DNA of 64,000 bases from Saccharomycopsis fibuligera x Saccharomycopsis cf. fibuligera (Eukaryota > Ascomycota > Saccharomycetes > Ascoideales > Saccharomycopsidaceae). Below, piece after piece: positions 1-11,408 of this stretch; position 1 is the stretch's first letter, and each line of letters opens with the position of its first letter. The notes below the pieces were generated by a model. The model searched no databases. It saw only the letters and a list, made by a program, of their open reading frames with translations, and was not told the origin of the DNA. The position numbers and the translations under genes were made by a program. The stretch covers positions 930,001 through 994,000 of the forward strand of contig CP012821.1 of NCBI GenBank assembly GCA_001936135.1, in the 5' to 3' direction.

Positions 1-463
1 ACCATCACTGCCATAATGATTGGTAACAACATCAACCATCAACAACATATCACGATCGTGTAGCTCTTTTGCCAAAGACTTCAAGTCTTCAGCAGTACCA
101 AAGTTTTCATTGATTTTGTATATATTTTTCATCCAGTACCCATGATAAGCATAACCATATTTTGTGTTATCAGGAATGTTTTCAACAACTGGAGATATCC
201 AGATAGCAGTAAAGCCCATATCTTTGATATAATCCAACTTATTAATGATACCTTGAAAAGAACCACCGCAGTAAACTCTATCCTCTGTGTTACAGGAAGC
301 ACTTGTATCACCATCAGTTCTAGCAAATCTATCAGTAACAATTTGATAGATAGATTGTGATCTCCACTTATCAGCATTAGTTTCTCTTTTGAATAGAGTC
401 ACTGGTTGAGCAGCAACAAGGGCCGCCAACGAAACGAGAAGAGCAGCTTTTGAAATTTGCATA
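1..463 (-). CDS. Secreted alpha-amylase (GH13), 5' part only; gene runs off the window
   Basis: The reading frame starts at an ATG (463-461) and stays open to the window edge, giving the first 154 residues. A signal peptide (about 1-18) is followed by a Kex2-type Lys-Arg at residues 25-26, so a short propeptide is likely removed in the Golgi. From residue 33 (WRSQSIY) the protein follows fungal TAKA-type alpha-amylases: TDRFAR at 43-48, a Cys57/Cys65 pair matching their first disulfide, YHGYW at 106-110, and conserved region I, DVVTNH, at 144-149. The enzyme would hydrolyse internal alpha-1,4 bonds of starch outside the cell. Catalytic Asp and Glu residues lie beyond the window. A TATAAATAG box is present at 556-564, about 95 bp upstream. 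The family is clear; the exact paralogue is not. Confidence 0.93.
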
Positions 464-2736
464 TTTAAATAGAAATCAGTAAGTTGAGAGGTGTTATTGT
501 TTTTGAAGACTTTTCATCATGTAAAATGTTTTTTTGTCCCAGGTGGATTGTATCGCTATTTATATTCGGAGAAATGTTCATTAACGTAGGGTCCTCTTGG
601 TGACAATAAAATTGATTAATAAACGGCACTCTCGACTAGCAGAGGTTATTTCGCACTACCATTTACAAGGCGGGTATTGAAAGGCGAAAAATATTGATAT
701 CATTGATGCAACATGAACAACCCAAATGAAAATATTATTGTTTAATATGCAAGTTGGATCGACGTGCCCATCAACAAACAAAAAAAATATGCAAAGTAAT
801 GTCGCACAGTATAAAAATGGAAAAACAGGACTCACTGAAAAAGGCTGATCTAATTTAGTCTTCGAACAAAACAAAAGAATGGTTTTAGAATAGCAAAAGT
901 CAAACATTGGCTGATTATACGGCCCGTATAAAGTAACTTCTACACAAGAATGTTTGTCTTTATGTGAGTGAAAACTCACGCTCTCGGTACCCCTTTACAA
1001 AGATAACGACTTTATATAATGTAGCCACTATTATAATTATAATATCACAATGGTCTAGATCTTATTTTTTTTGTTTCTTTTTGCCATCTGAGGCCATTTA
1101 AATTTCTTATTTGCTTCCCTGCAGACTAAATAATCGCCTGAAATTACTGGAGAAATTTGAGTGCACAAATATTAAAAGAAGTAAGTTGATTTAATCCGAA
1201 CACAAAGTGGAGTACATGCGTCTACACTACCTAGTGACACGTTGACCTGCAGTAGTGTTTCCTTGGACAAATTCGTGATTCATTTTTTGACACCCGGAAG
1301 TTCATCAACTTCCAAATATCTCTTACCAATAATAATTCTCAAAAGTTTTTTATTTAATCACCATTGTATTAATACTTCTTCTGAGAGTGTATTTGGAGGT
1401 TGAAGTTGGGGGAAAAAACTAGACCCAAACTGCTCAAGCGGACAGACAGTATCAAGATTTGCTGCTGCAACTGAGTTATATTTTGCCTAGATAGCCCTAA
1501 TCCATTAGTATTTTTAGATCAGTGACTTCTTTGTTTCACCTCTAAGTATGTCAGTTTCCACGAATAATGGTCCCAATGAGGGGAGGAATTGGGGCACCTG
1601 CCATTGGTTTTTAAAATTCAAAATTCTTCCAAGTAAGGTTATGTTGTGGTATTGACATCAAAAGCACCCTCTTCATTTACCGCCTTGCTTATAACTCAGG
1701 GTAAATGAATTTCCTGCAAAATTACTCAACCCAAAATGGTTCAGAATCTCTTAAAATCAAAACATATCTAATAAATAACACCAATGTTAAAGCTCCCCGT
1801 AGACTTGTAAGTTTCATCTAACAGTCTGATGGATCTCGAAATGTACCATGAAGAGGATAAGGTAACCCATAAAAGTAAGCAAAACCTCTATGTGTGAGTA
1901 CTATCAGGTACTAGCGTGCTTTTTAGTATTGACTATTGTGGACCCTGAGACCACAGACTTTATGACAGAAATGTATGTATTCAGCTGCTGCAAAGGCAAG
2001 TGCATGCTCGGATTAAGTAACTAAATAATTAAGAGCGAATAGTAAATTAGAAAGTTTTGGAAATATATGAATAGTTTTACCTCTGACTTCACACATATTT
2101 TTGCTAGATTTGTATCATTTCCCATTTAGCACTCTGCGCGCAATTGATCTGTCTTCGGCATGATTTGTCAATGTTGTAAGTTGTTTTCCTTTTCCCCTTA
2201 GGCTGATTTTTATAGACTCAAAAATGACATTCATACTCCCCACTTTCCGCAAATGTGCATGCAATATATGATTCATATGATTCGCGTTAGGCTGCTGCGA
2301 CAGCCATTAGGAACATTTATAGTCAGAACAGACCATATACGAGAAAATCATGAATCAAATTCGCACATTTTGAGAACACAAATGAGGAAAAAGAATTATT
2401 ATCACGATTGTTCACATTCGGATTAATATCGGGTTTTCTTGACGCACATTAAATTTCCGTTGTTCCGGATGTTTTTTTCACTAGCCCACCATTTTAATAG
2501 TAAAAAAAATCTAAATTTGTGGGTCTATCCAAATTCGATTAAAATAGTAAATTTATTATGAAATTAGCACCATGCAATCTTTATACACTGTGTATTTTTT
2601 CAAATAAAAGCGTGAACAAAATTAACTGTGAAACTGCATGGAAAGTAGTTCTAAAAGGAAAAAAAATATTAAGCATAGCTCAAAAAAAAGAGAAAAATTA
2701 AGACATCATGAAACAAACAAAAATACACAACCCAGT
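464..2736. other. AT-rich intergenic region between amylase and siderophore transporter
   Basis: I see no convincing gene in these 2.3 kb. The only ORF of any length (656-979, minus) has no recognisable family and lies in the amylase upstream region. The amylase-proximal end should hold that gene's promoter, and the other end is the 3' flank of the transporter. Confidence 0.5.
556..564 (-). promoter_or_regulatory. TATA box of the alpha-amylase gene
   Basis: TATAAATAG on the minus strand lies about 95 bp upstream of the amylase ATG, a normal distance for a regulated yeast promoter. Confidence 0.55.
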
Positions 2737-4620
2737 TTAGTTCAATGGCCTGTTGAAAAAATCAGCAAGTTTATCGTACCACGTCTTAGAAGTACCATCT
2801 TCCCTAATTTTGTAATCTTCAACTTGTTCACCTTCCACACAGTTTTGTTGATCACCAAGATAGAAGTTGGTTTGTAGAAGAGACCCAATAATCATAATAC
2901 TACTAAGAGCACAAGCAGCGGTAAAAAGTTTGTAACAAACTTCATTGTAAGCTTTGATGGCACCGAGTCTATTTTCGGAACCCCAGGACTCAGCTTTGAT
3001 AAGACTAACGTCTTCGAAGAAATTGGCAGCCTTTGTAGTATCTGGAACGTATTTGTTGAGAGCATTTGGTAATTGAGCACTCCAAATGGCTGCCGTAATT
3101 GCCGTACCAATAGCCGCACCAATGTTGGAATATAATGACAAAATTGAAATGGTACTAGCCATATCTTGATGTGGCACTGCTGCTTGTGCAGCAACACTTG
3201 TACCAACAACCGCAAAAGCGTCACCAAAACTCTCCAAGACAACAGCAGCAGTCAAGATACTAACACTAGCGCCGTCTTTGGTTGCCTTGACTGCTAAGCC
3301 CATACCAATGATTTTGATGCAACAACCAGCAACTTGAAACACTTTGTAACGGTGGAAAATTCTAAAAACAACACCAGCAACAACACCAAAAAAACACAAT
3401 CCCATGGTTAATGTGTTACTAAAGTAGACCCAATCTTGAGTTGACAAGTTCAAGACAACCATTGTGTATGAGGAGAAATATAGAATTCTGAAGTAGCCAC
3501 CAAGCATATACATAACATCAATGATAACACAACTTATGAATGTTCTGTTTGTCAAAGTTCTCTTTGGCAAGGATGGGAATGGTGAAAACCAAATTTCATA
3601 AACAATATAAGCAATTAGTAAAATACCACCAACAACCATCATGGCAATCATTGAAGGATTACTCCAACCATTTTTTGCATAACCGTACAATGAAAAAGGA
3701 AGTAACAACAAGGAGAAAGCAAAACCCACAAGAATCAAGCCAAAGGCATCAATTTCAATCATCGCTTCTTTGATCAAACTATACCAAATTTTCCATGACT
3801 TTTCCGTTGACTTTTGAACTTCTAATTTTTTCTTATAGAATGGATCATTCATAAACAAATTTTGACCCGTTTTATTGGCGCGATTGTCTAACCAAAACAT
3901 GACTGCGATTGCTGGGGCTAAAGCCACTGGGGTAATGATGGTGAACATACCATAACCCCATCTCCAGTTAGAGCCCACAATATTTTGAACAATATAACCC
4001 GAAACCCAGGTTGTAACGAGATATGGAACTGACAACATTGAGCTCATGAGACCTCTCCACTTAAGCGGTGTCAAATCAGCAACAAGAATGTCATTCATCA
4101 AAGCCAAACCGGAAGAGCCTAAGGCAATGAAAACACTACCAATAACATAAGCGGCGATGGTAGGAGAACAAGCAACTATGATAAAACCCAAAACATACAA
4201 AATTAACGAGATTAAATATGTGTAAGGTCTAGAGGTGAAATCAGCAATTTTAGAAAAAAAAGGTTTACAAATAGACGTCATGATAGAAGTAGCAATTTGC
4301 AAAGTGGATAACATAGAATGACGATTGAAATCTGAGGTAGCATAAGGTTGATAGTTATATGTGGTTGAAGAATCCAAAGCGAACATCCAAGCAGTTAAGA
4401 AAATAGAACCAGCAAGAATCCAAACATATTTTCTGTTTAAAGATTCTTTAACGTTCTCAATTCTTGTAACCCCTCTAGTTTTTACGAGTGGCCCATCACT
4501 GCCAACAAACCTTTCTGAAGTTTCAATATTTTTTTCATTATCTTTATCCAAAGGGGACTGTCCTTCATTGATATTAAAGGACAAGTCGCGACTCATTGGT
4601 GGTTTTTCAAAACTGGACAT
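2737..4620 (-). CDS. Siderophore-iron transporter of the MFS (SIT family)
   Basis: This 627-residue membrane protein has a charged cytosolic N terminus of about 65 residues followed by 12-14 hydrophobic segments. Its signature resembles fungal siderophore transporters of the MirB/Str1 type: KIADFTSRPY at 124-133 and DILVADLTPLKWRGL at about 177-191, then a conserved WRWGYGMF segment. Length matches S. cerevisiae Arn/Sit proteins (about 620-640). It would import ferric siderophore complexes by proton symport across the plasma membrane or from endosomes. The motif fits the Str/Mir subgroup better than Arn1 itself, so the substrate cannot be named. It is monocistronic with 3.2 kb of upstream DNA containing possible iron-responsive GATA sites. 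The ATG at 4618-4620 is the only plausible start. Confidence 0.88.
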   Translation of the reverse strand: MSSFEKPPMSRDLSFNINEGQSPLDKDNEKNIETSERFVGSDGPLVKTRGVTRIENVKESLNRKYVWILAGSIFLTAWMFALDSSTTYNYQPYATSDFNRHSMLSTLQIATSIMTSICKPFFSKIADFTSRPYTYLISLILYVLGFIIVACSPTIAAYVIGSVFIALGSSGLALMNDILVADLTPLKWRGLMSSMLSVPYLVTTWVSGYIVQNIVGSNWRWGYGMFTIITPVALAPAIAVMFWLDNRANKTGQNLFMNDPFYKKKLEVQKSTEKSWKIWYSLIKEAMIEIDAFGLILVGFAFSLLLLPFSLYGYAKNGWSNPSMIAMMVVGGILLIAYIVYEIWFSPFPSLPKRTLTNRTFISCVIIDVMYMLGGYFRILYFSSYTMVVLNLSTQDWVYFSNTLTMGLCFFGVVAGVVFRIFHRYKVFQVAGCCIKIIGMGLAVKATKDGASVSILTAAVVLESFGDAFAVVGTSVAAQAAVPHQDMASTISILSLYSNIGAAIGTAITAAIWSAQLPNALNKYVPDTTKAANFFEDVSLIKAESWGSENRLGAIKAYNEVCYKLFTAACALSSIMIIGSLLQTNFYLGDQQNCVEGEQVEDYKIREDGTSKTWYDKLADFFNRPLN

Positions 4621-7600
4621 TGCTTTAATGCTATGCTGTGAAAAATCAACTTTTCAATTAAATGAAAAATAGGGCAATGGACTTTTTTTAAAGAGCAAAC
4701 ACAAATTTAAAAAAATAGAGAACATTTTGAAGCAAACTTTAAGAGTATTTATAGAATCCTATAAAAGCTCTACTTCTCAATCTCTAACCTAATTGAAGCA
4801 CTTAAAGCGCATAATTTTAATGTTTTTTTCTTTTTAAAATGTTACTTTTTCCAAAATTGAGCGCTAAAAAACGCAATGTTTCCCAATTACTGTGCACTGA
4901 CCTGCGGTCTTGAATTAGTGTACATAGGAAATTAAAATAGAAAAGGCAAAAAATTACTTGTATTCATAGCACCTTTTCCATACGGCTGAATCCAAAAAGT
5001 AAAAAGAAAACCGACATACAACTTTATCAGTTAATTTGGTGCAAATAATTGGGGCACTCATCTATAATTGGCGGAAAATTTTGCTTTTGGGGTGCGAGTT
5101 AAGAAAAACGTTAAAAAGTTTATAATGTTGCTGCCAAAGTGCAAAGCAGTGCATATTGACGGCGCCTTTTCTTTATTGCATCAAACAACGGCTTAATTTC
5201 TTAGAAAGTTTATATGTAGTTTAATCTTTGAAGATTTTTAGAAGATTTTATGGGCTACTTGAAAGTATGCGTGCACTTTTTTCTTGGCAAGCGTGTTAGT
5301 GAGGCTCAGTAATAATAGCCACTGATTGGGAAAGGTGCTTGAGAGAAAAGACAGACTTTTCAAATTTCAATAGCAAAAAAAGAGACAAAAAAAAGAAATT
5401 TAGTAAAGTTTCAAAGCTAGCTTTTTTGCGTTGCATTGTACTGAGAACTGGCAGGGCTGTTACCTGAGTAATTTCTATTCAATGATATCGTACTGTGATG
5501 ACAGACTTAACCAGCAAATCTAAATACTTTTCACCCCAACCTTGAATTCAAATAAGTCTAAAAAGTGATGGTACATTGCATATGCGTCAGCTTGATTTTG
5601 CAGCAAACAAGATACAGCTTCCACAGCTCATGTGCGACTCAAAGTTATGTTTCGGCAACTATCTGCCAAGAAAGCGAAAGAATTTTAACATTTGTGGGTT
5701 TATTTTATTTTCGTTTGTCATGGAAAATTTTCCAACATATTCAACTCAAAGAAATAAAACCACTTTTGCTAATTAGTTCTCTCTTTTTTTTTTTTCTTGA
5801 CTTGCAGCAGATGATCTAGATTATCTAGATTGCCAAAACTTAAACTTCAACATTACTATGCAAAAGACATGTCTTCTTGTTTTCTACTATAATTTGCGGG
5901 TATTACCACCGATAAGATCATCTAGATAAGGGTACATGTAGTCTGTAATTTAATAACACTTTTTTACCATTTTTTCTCCTCGGACTCATTTTTATTCCTT
6001 CACAATACGGCTACTTGTGTTCAATGTTTTGCATGATCATTAGCTTCTATAATGTTTAAGCAATTCTTTTTATTTCTAAAACAAAACGCTCCACATGTTT
6101 CACAAAAAAATTGCTCAGCTTTTAAAAATCGAATACTCAAACCGTCTGATAGCTAAAAAATTTGTACATTCTAATTAGCATACAACGCACGTGTGCGTCT
6201 CCATATGCGCTGGTAAATGTATGTTGTGGCAATGTATGCATCTGTGTGCGTCAAAACACTTATTTACGTGAAAACGGACAACAAATATTCGAATTTGGTT
6301 AATCTCCGATAACAAATAAGTATAGCCAGCTGGACGAAGTCTCTTAGACCTATTCACAGCTGATCAAAAACCCAACCTACGCATTTTCTGTAAGCGGAAT
6401 CCATAAGAAGGGGAAGTGCTGTGAGCTCAGAAAAATACAGAATAATGAAACCAAAGGCCAACAATTGAAAGGATTGCAAATTCTTGACATCTGTGTGGAC
6501 AACTGCTTGAGGAAATTTCTCCTTTGGTGCTGGTCGCACTGCATTAAAAAAAGAAAAAAAAAGAAAAATCAAAATTTTTTTTTCTATTTATCAAATCTTC
6601 GTGTGAAGAAATATGAAGAATAATTTTAAATTTAGAAAAACCATCAAGTCATTTTCGCGTGCTCATTTCGCAATGTTCCAATAGAGCCTTTTTGCTTACA
6701 TATATTCTGACTTTGTTTCCCTTTTTTCTTTTTTCCCTATTTAGGCCGAAAAAGATTAGGTATCTTTTAGATCTGTCGCCTGCAGCTCGCTTAATTTGAA
6801 GGTTCTCTTCAATCGATGCATGTTTCCACTTTCTATCTTTTTTTCTACTTCGTTTGTTTTTTTCTAACTTTGTTGAAAAATTTTCAATCTAAAGGTTTAT
6901 GTAGACAAACAAAACACAAATTCTCTTTCATTCTTTCGATTTCTCTGATCTCCTTTCCTTCTCCAACATCAACATTTTCGGACACTCCCACAAGAAATAC
7001 AAAAAAGAATTGAAGTAAAAAAAATTGTTGCATACAGGGCATAATATAAGGGAAGTTCTTTTACAAAACATTATTGATGCATATTTACATAGCAGTTGAA
7101 TACACCACACCATTTTCAAATGACATTCTCTTAATCTAAAAAATACAATCTCAGAAAAGAATTACACAACGTAATGCCATGAGAGTTAGGGAAGAAGGGC
7201 AACCTATTAATGAATGATTTGTAGATAATAGTTTCAAGAGTTCACAGTAAGCAACTCTGTGAGAGAATGCAATCTACTAAACGTATGTATTTTAAGTGTC
7301 TACTTGTATAATGACGATTAGTACTACGTTATCTTTTATTTTTTTTTTTCTACGTTTTTGCAAACATAGGTCACCCAGTATGTAGGCACATAGTTTGCCC
7401 TAAATAAATACTCTAATTGACTGAATGCAAACTTGTATTTACTTTCTCGCTGCAACAATACCTCAAGTACATCGCAATAGACGGAACTCATAGCCCTGTT
7501 TTTCTGTCTTCTATCAGTTGACGTTATGCTTGTAATTTGTGTTCTGTTTGTGGTTTGTCTCTGTCATTGCCATTGCGTAGGGAAACCCGGCCTTGCGGAC

Positions 7601-7840
7601 CGACTCCTCCTCTCCACAAAAATCCGCCTCCGCTGCCCGCAACCGTGCGAGTCTCTTAGAAGAGTAGGATTGCTGGGCCCTGAAATCTTGCTATGATATG
7701 ATGGTAATTTATATTCTCAAGAAGTGATACTCTCAGAGAGTATATAGAAGGTCAATTGCCCTCCAATTTTGGTCTGGATATAGATTCAAGCGGTTCAATA
7801 CATTAAATACGCACATAATAAATTTTTAACATCTTCTAAA
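4621..7840. other. Long AT-rich intergenic region with distal GATA sites
   Basis: No gene is supported in these 3.2 kb. ORFs here are short, T-rich and unrelated to known families. The region holds the divergent promoters of the siderophore transporter (minus) and the coiled-coil ORF (plus). Visible structure includes a GATA-site group near 5.8-5.9 kb and a small GC-rich islet at about 7575-7680 that contains CCCGG and CGG/CCG triplets. Confidence 0.5.
5811..5932. promoter_or_regulatory. Cluster of GATA-factor sites upstream of the siderophore transporter
   Basis: AGATAA occurs on the minus strand at 5821-5826, GATAAG on the plus strand at 5911-5916, and AGATAAG at 5924-5930. Each is embedded in a repeated TCTAGAT context. 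A further TGATAA lies on the minus strand at 5024-5029. Fungal iron GATA repressors (Sfu1, Fep1, SreA) bind WGATAA in siderophore transporter promoters. The main group is 1.2-1.3 kb from the transporter ATG, so the link is an inference. Confidence 0.3.
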
Positions 7841-8341
7841 ATGTCAGCTAGAAGACCAGTACAAATCTCAGAATTCAAAATCACCATCAAGGAAGTCTCC
7901 GATGATGAGCTTCTCCACTTACGCAAGGAGATTACTAACACCATCAACAAGCTCAATGAATCCATCTTGTTGATGTTCAAAGAGAAGCAGCATATCACTA
8001 ACAAATATCGCCAATCGAACCCTGCATTTCAAACTGATGAAACTATTTTGAACGAGGATGATGATGCCACTACCGAGTACAAGGGTGACATCAAATTGTA
8101 CGAAGAATCAATCCAGGAAAACAAAATTGTATTGAGAAATAACTACGAACGATACAATGCATTAGGTGAAGAAATTTCTAATCGTAATCTTGAATTGAAA
8201 GATGTTGGAGTTGAAATTTATTCTTTGCAAGAATTGGCCCAAAGGGTTAACTTAGAGAACGAATATTTCTTGGAGTTGAAAAGTAAGGATTATGAAATAT
8301 TCGAGATTAATGAAAGCCAACTTAGTGGTGCATACATTTGA
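7841..8341 (+). CDS. Small coiled-coil protein of unknown function
   Basis: This encodes 166 residues that are almost entirely charged and helical. Residues 20-55 (KEITNTINKLNESILLMFKE) and about 85-160 have heptad-like spacing typical of coiled coils, separated by an acidic stretch (NEDDDATTEY). There is no signal peptide, membrane segment or catalytic motif. Codon use is like that of neighbouring AT-rich genes, and the ATG follows a TATA-like stretch near 7740, so I take it as a real gene. I do not recognise the family. The size and composition would suit a subunit of a complex, such as a kinetochore or prefoldin-like component, but this is only a guess. Confidence 0.65.
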   Translation: MSARRPVQISEFKITIKEVSDDELLHLRKEITNTINKLNESILLMFKEKQHITNKYRQSNPAFQTDETILNEDDDATTEYKGDIKLYEESIQENKIVLRNNYERYNALGEEISNRNLELKDVGVEIYSLQELAQRVNLENEYFLELKSKDYEIFEINESQLSGAYI

Positions 8342-10592
8342 ATTCTCAGCATTTTGCTTCAATGGGTGCCCTCAAAAACAATTGACTGCTCGTTCACCTT
8401 TTTTACGACTTATGTGCTTAATGAATTGGGTTCTTAATATTAATGATTATTTTTTTTACTCTTCATCTTTTTATATCTTATCTACTATGTATTTTGCTAT
8501 GGCTGTGTAAACTAAAAAGTGCCATTAGAATGTATCTGTTCTTTGTTGAGTGAATTCTACTGTTTTTATTTTCTACTCGTCTTGCTGACTGTTAGAGAGT
8601 CATAGATGGTCTTTTGTAAACATAAAATACAATATGTATTAGATCAAGGAGTTGGTATTCGCTAATGAAATTTCATACAATAGCAACTGTAATCAAGTAT
8701 GAAGTGACAGCCCAAATATTTAAATTGTGAAACTAGTGACTATGTGAGCTACTTTGCCAGATATTGACGCACAGCAACTTCGGTGAACATGAAGAGTTTA
8801 AGGTGTCGCCGAAAGATATAGGAAGATCTTTACCTTTGGACACTGTGAAGCCTCCTAAGTTAAACTGATTTATCAATCTAAAGTCTTAGCTCTCTATGTA
8901 ATTTGGCTTATTTGTCTATATAGAGCTACAAGTCCACCTTTTGCTTTTTGGGAAGCTTCAAAGTGATTATTGTATAACTATTGTATAATGTTATATAGAC
9001 AACCATGATATCTCGGTTCAGCACTATAAACTGTGACCAATTTCAGCAAGAGAACTTTGCTTCTGTCGCTGTGTCTACTTTGTTTATGATATTGTGGTAT
9101 GAACTTCTATGAATCAAGCAAATGTTACCCACACTGCGAAATATCAACAAGGATAAAGCGCTTTAACCTTGACCAAGAACTAATTTGAAATTATGCACTC
9201 GTATCGATGTCTATATTTGTAATTCCACCAAATACAGACTTCATGAAAACCTGTCGATTTATTTTTTGTGTTGTTGTTTTTGTACGTCGCTTCATGCAAT
9301 ATTTGCATAAGATCCACTCTTACTTAACCATATCATCAAACTCCTCCTTCTTTCTAGTAATCATAATATTGTGCTCAGTTATCATGGAAAATTAGCGGAA
9401 AAACAATATTACTAGAAAACTTCCAATTGGATGAACACAAAGAAACTGTTTACACTTTCAGAATAGTCCATAGGTAGGCCTTTAAGAGGGCTTGAGATAT
9501 GAAAGCTATAAACTTTAAACAATAGATAATGAGTACACGGCTACGCAGGACACGGGAAGCAGAGCAAAACTTCAACATAAGCACGAATATGATGTCCCAA
9601 TTTACTATACATCCATACTTGAGTACAGTTCACTTACATACAAACTGAGGCTCTGATTCGAACTTTTTGTACTCATATTTTATTCATAATATTTTTTTTT
9701 CTACACTATATTACTTTTAATTATTTTTTTTATATTTTCAATGTTCAAGATTAAGCACTTTTACGTTACTCAACGTGAAAACACAGGCCAGCGCAATTAT
9801 CTATAACAATTCTTGGTTTTATCACATCCTGTAAAGTATAGCGAATGTAAGCATTACTGTTATCTAGTAGGTGTGAAATTTTATTATAATTATGAAAAGT
9901 GTGCACATTGAGCAAGTTTACAAAACACACTTTATTTGTCTAGGATGTATCTTGCATAGGCACAACTACATCCATCAAACCACTGTGATTCATATTTTTG
10001 TGAACAAGTGATATTTTTAAGACTTGATAATTACAACACCCACATTATCTGGCCTTTTTCTTTTACCCTCCAAAAATGCGGATATAGATATGTATAATAC
10101 GCTTGTCTGTAGAGCCATTGATGGCGTTAACTACAAATATTTAACTAGCTAAAGAAATATGTAGCGACAAAGCTACTTTCAATAAAGAGACACCGCTCCA
10201 CATGTGTCCCAAATCATGAGGATGAACTTTTTCTCACTGGGCATAGATAAATAGCTGAACAAGAGAAAACATGCTGTGAATAAGAACTTAAAGTCAAATC
10301 ATGCCAAGCCATGACAGATGTTAACAAAATCAAGTACGTCAGAAAATTCTAGAACACTTGCGTTTAAAGAGTTAAACTAATTTGTAATCTCAGTGTGGTG
10401 GTGCTTTGGTTTATCAAACAGTTTCTTCACTTTAAAGCAATTATAACAATTGATGGCACGTTAATGGAAACTTTGATTATTACAAAGAAGGTGATGATAA
10501 AAGTCAAAATATAACTTATTGTGACCATATTTGCCTGGTTCGTATTTGTTTCAAAGTTAGTTGTTTTATACTGTTTTTTTCTTTCTGTGCAA

Positions 10593-10623
<31 letters not shown>

Positions 10624-11408
10624 CTTTAATATGGGCCATCAAAAGAAACGCTTTAAAAATAACTATACCGCAAGTCAATTTGAACAAGATTCAGGGGCCG
10701 AAGTCTCACAAGCATGCAAGTATAACACAGCTGCAGCTAACACTTGTACTTCTTCTTAAACTGCTCCCGCAATATATGATGTGCATATTATCATTGGACA
10801 TAATTAGAAAACACTTTAGAAAACATGTAGAGTTAGGGTCGCAAAGAAACTCAAATATACAAAAATTATAAAAAGTTATTATATCAACACAAAGAAATGA
10901 ACAAGAGCCAAAGTGAAAAGTGCAGGTTACGATTTGTAATGCCATATCATGCTTGCTACACTTTGCTTAAAAACCAATAGTAATTATAATAATATAGTAT
11001 ATATTAGAATCTCATGTATAAATAGACAAATTAAAAAACGATTAAAAAAAACTTTATGCAATGAAACACCCCAATTTATATATATATTAAAAAAAAAAAA
11101 AAATAGAATAAATTAATCAATAACAACATCCATGCTTCATTGCCTGCCCATTCTAAACTCTGCTCCAAAACTGAACTTACGCCATCATGGAAATAAGGAT
11201 AAAAAAAGCGTAAAAAAAAAAAAAAAAATATAAACAAGCTCTTAAAGTTTGATGGTAAAGAAAAATTGAGTTCTTTTGAAGTAGGTACCTTGCTCTAAAT
11301 AATTCCAACACCTGTATTTTCCAAGCCAGTTCAAAAAATTCTAAAAAAATCAAAATTGAAAATAGTTAGAATTAAAAAAAATTAGAAGTAACTATTCTCG
11401 AAAAAAAA
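8342..11408. other. Long AT-rich ORF-free region
   Basis: Nothing gene-like can be supported in these 3.1 kb. It contains homopolymers, including a 21-nt A run at 10591-10611, and many short T-rich tracts. No tRNA, snRNA or intron-containing gene was recognised on either strand. The right end is the 3' flank of the perilipin gene. Confidence 0.45.

Noticed and set aside
656-979. 107-residue minus-strand ORF near the amylase
   Set aside because: It has no recognisable family and lies in the amylase upstream region; T-rich codons explain its hydrophobic look.
7575-7680. GC-rich islet as a possible snoRNA or other small RNA
   Set aside because: Box C- and D-like words do not occur in the right order with a terminal stem, and I could not match any known yeast RNA.
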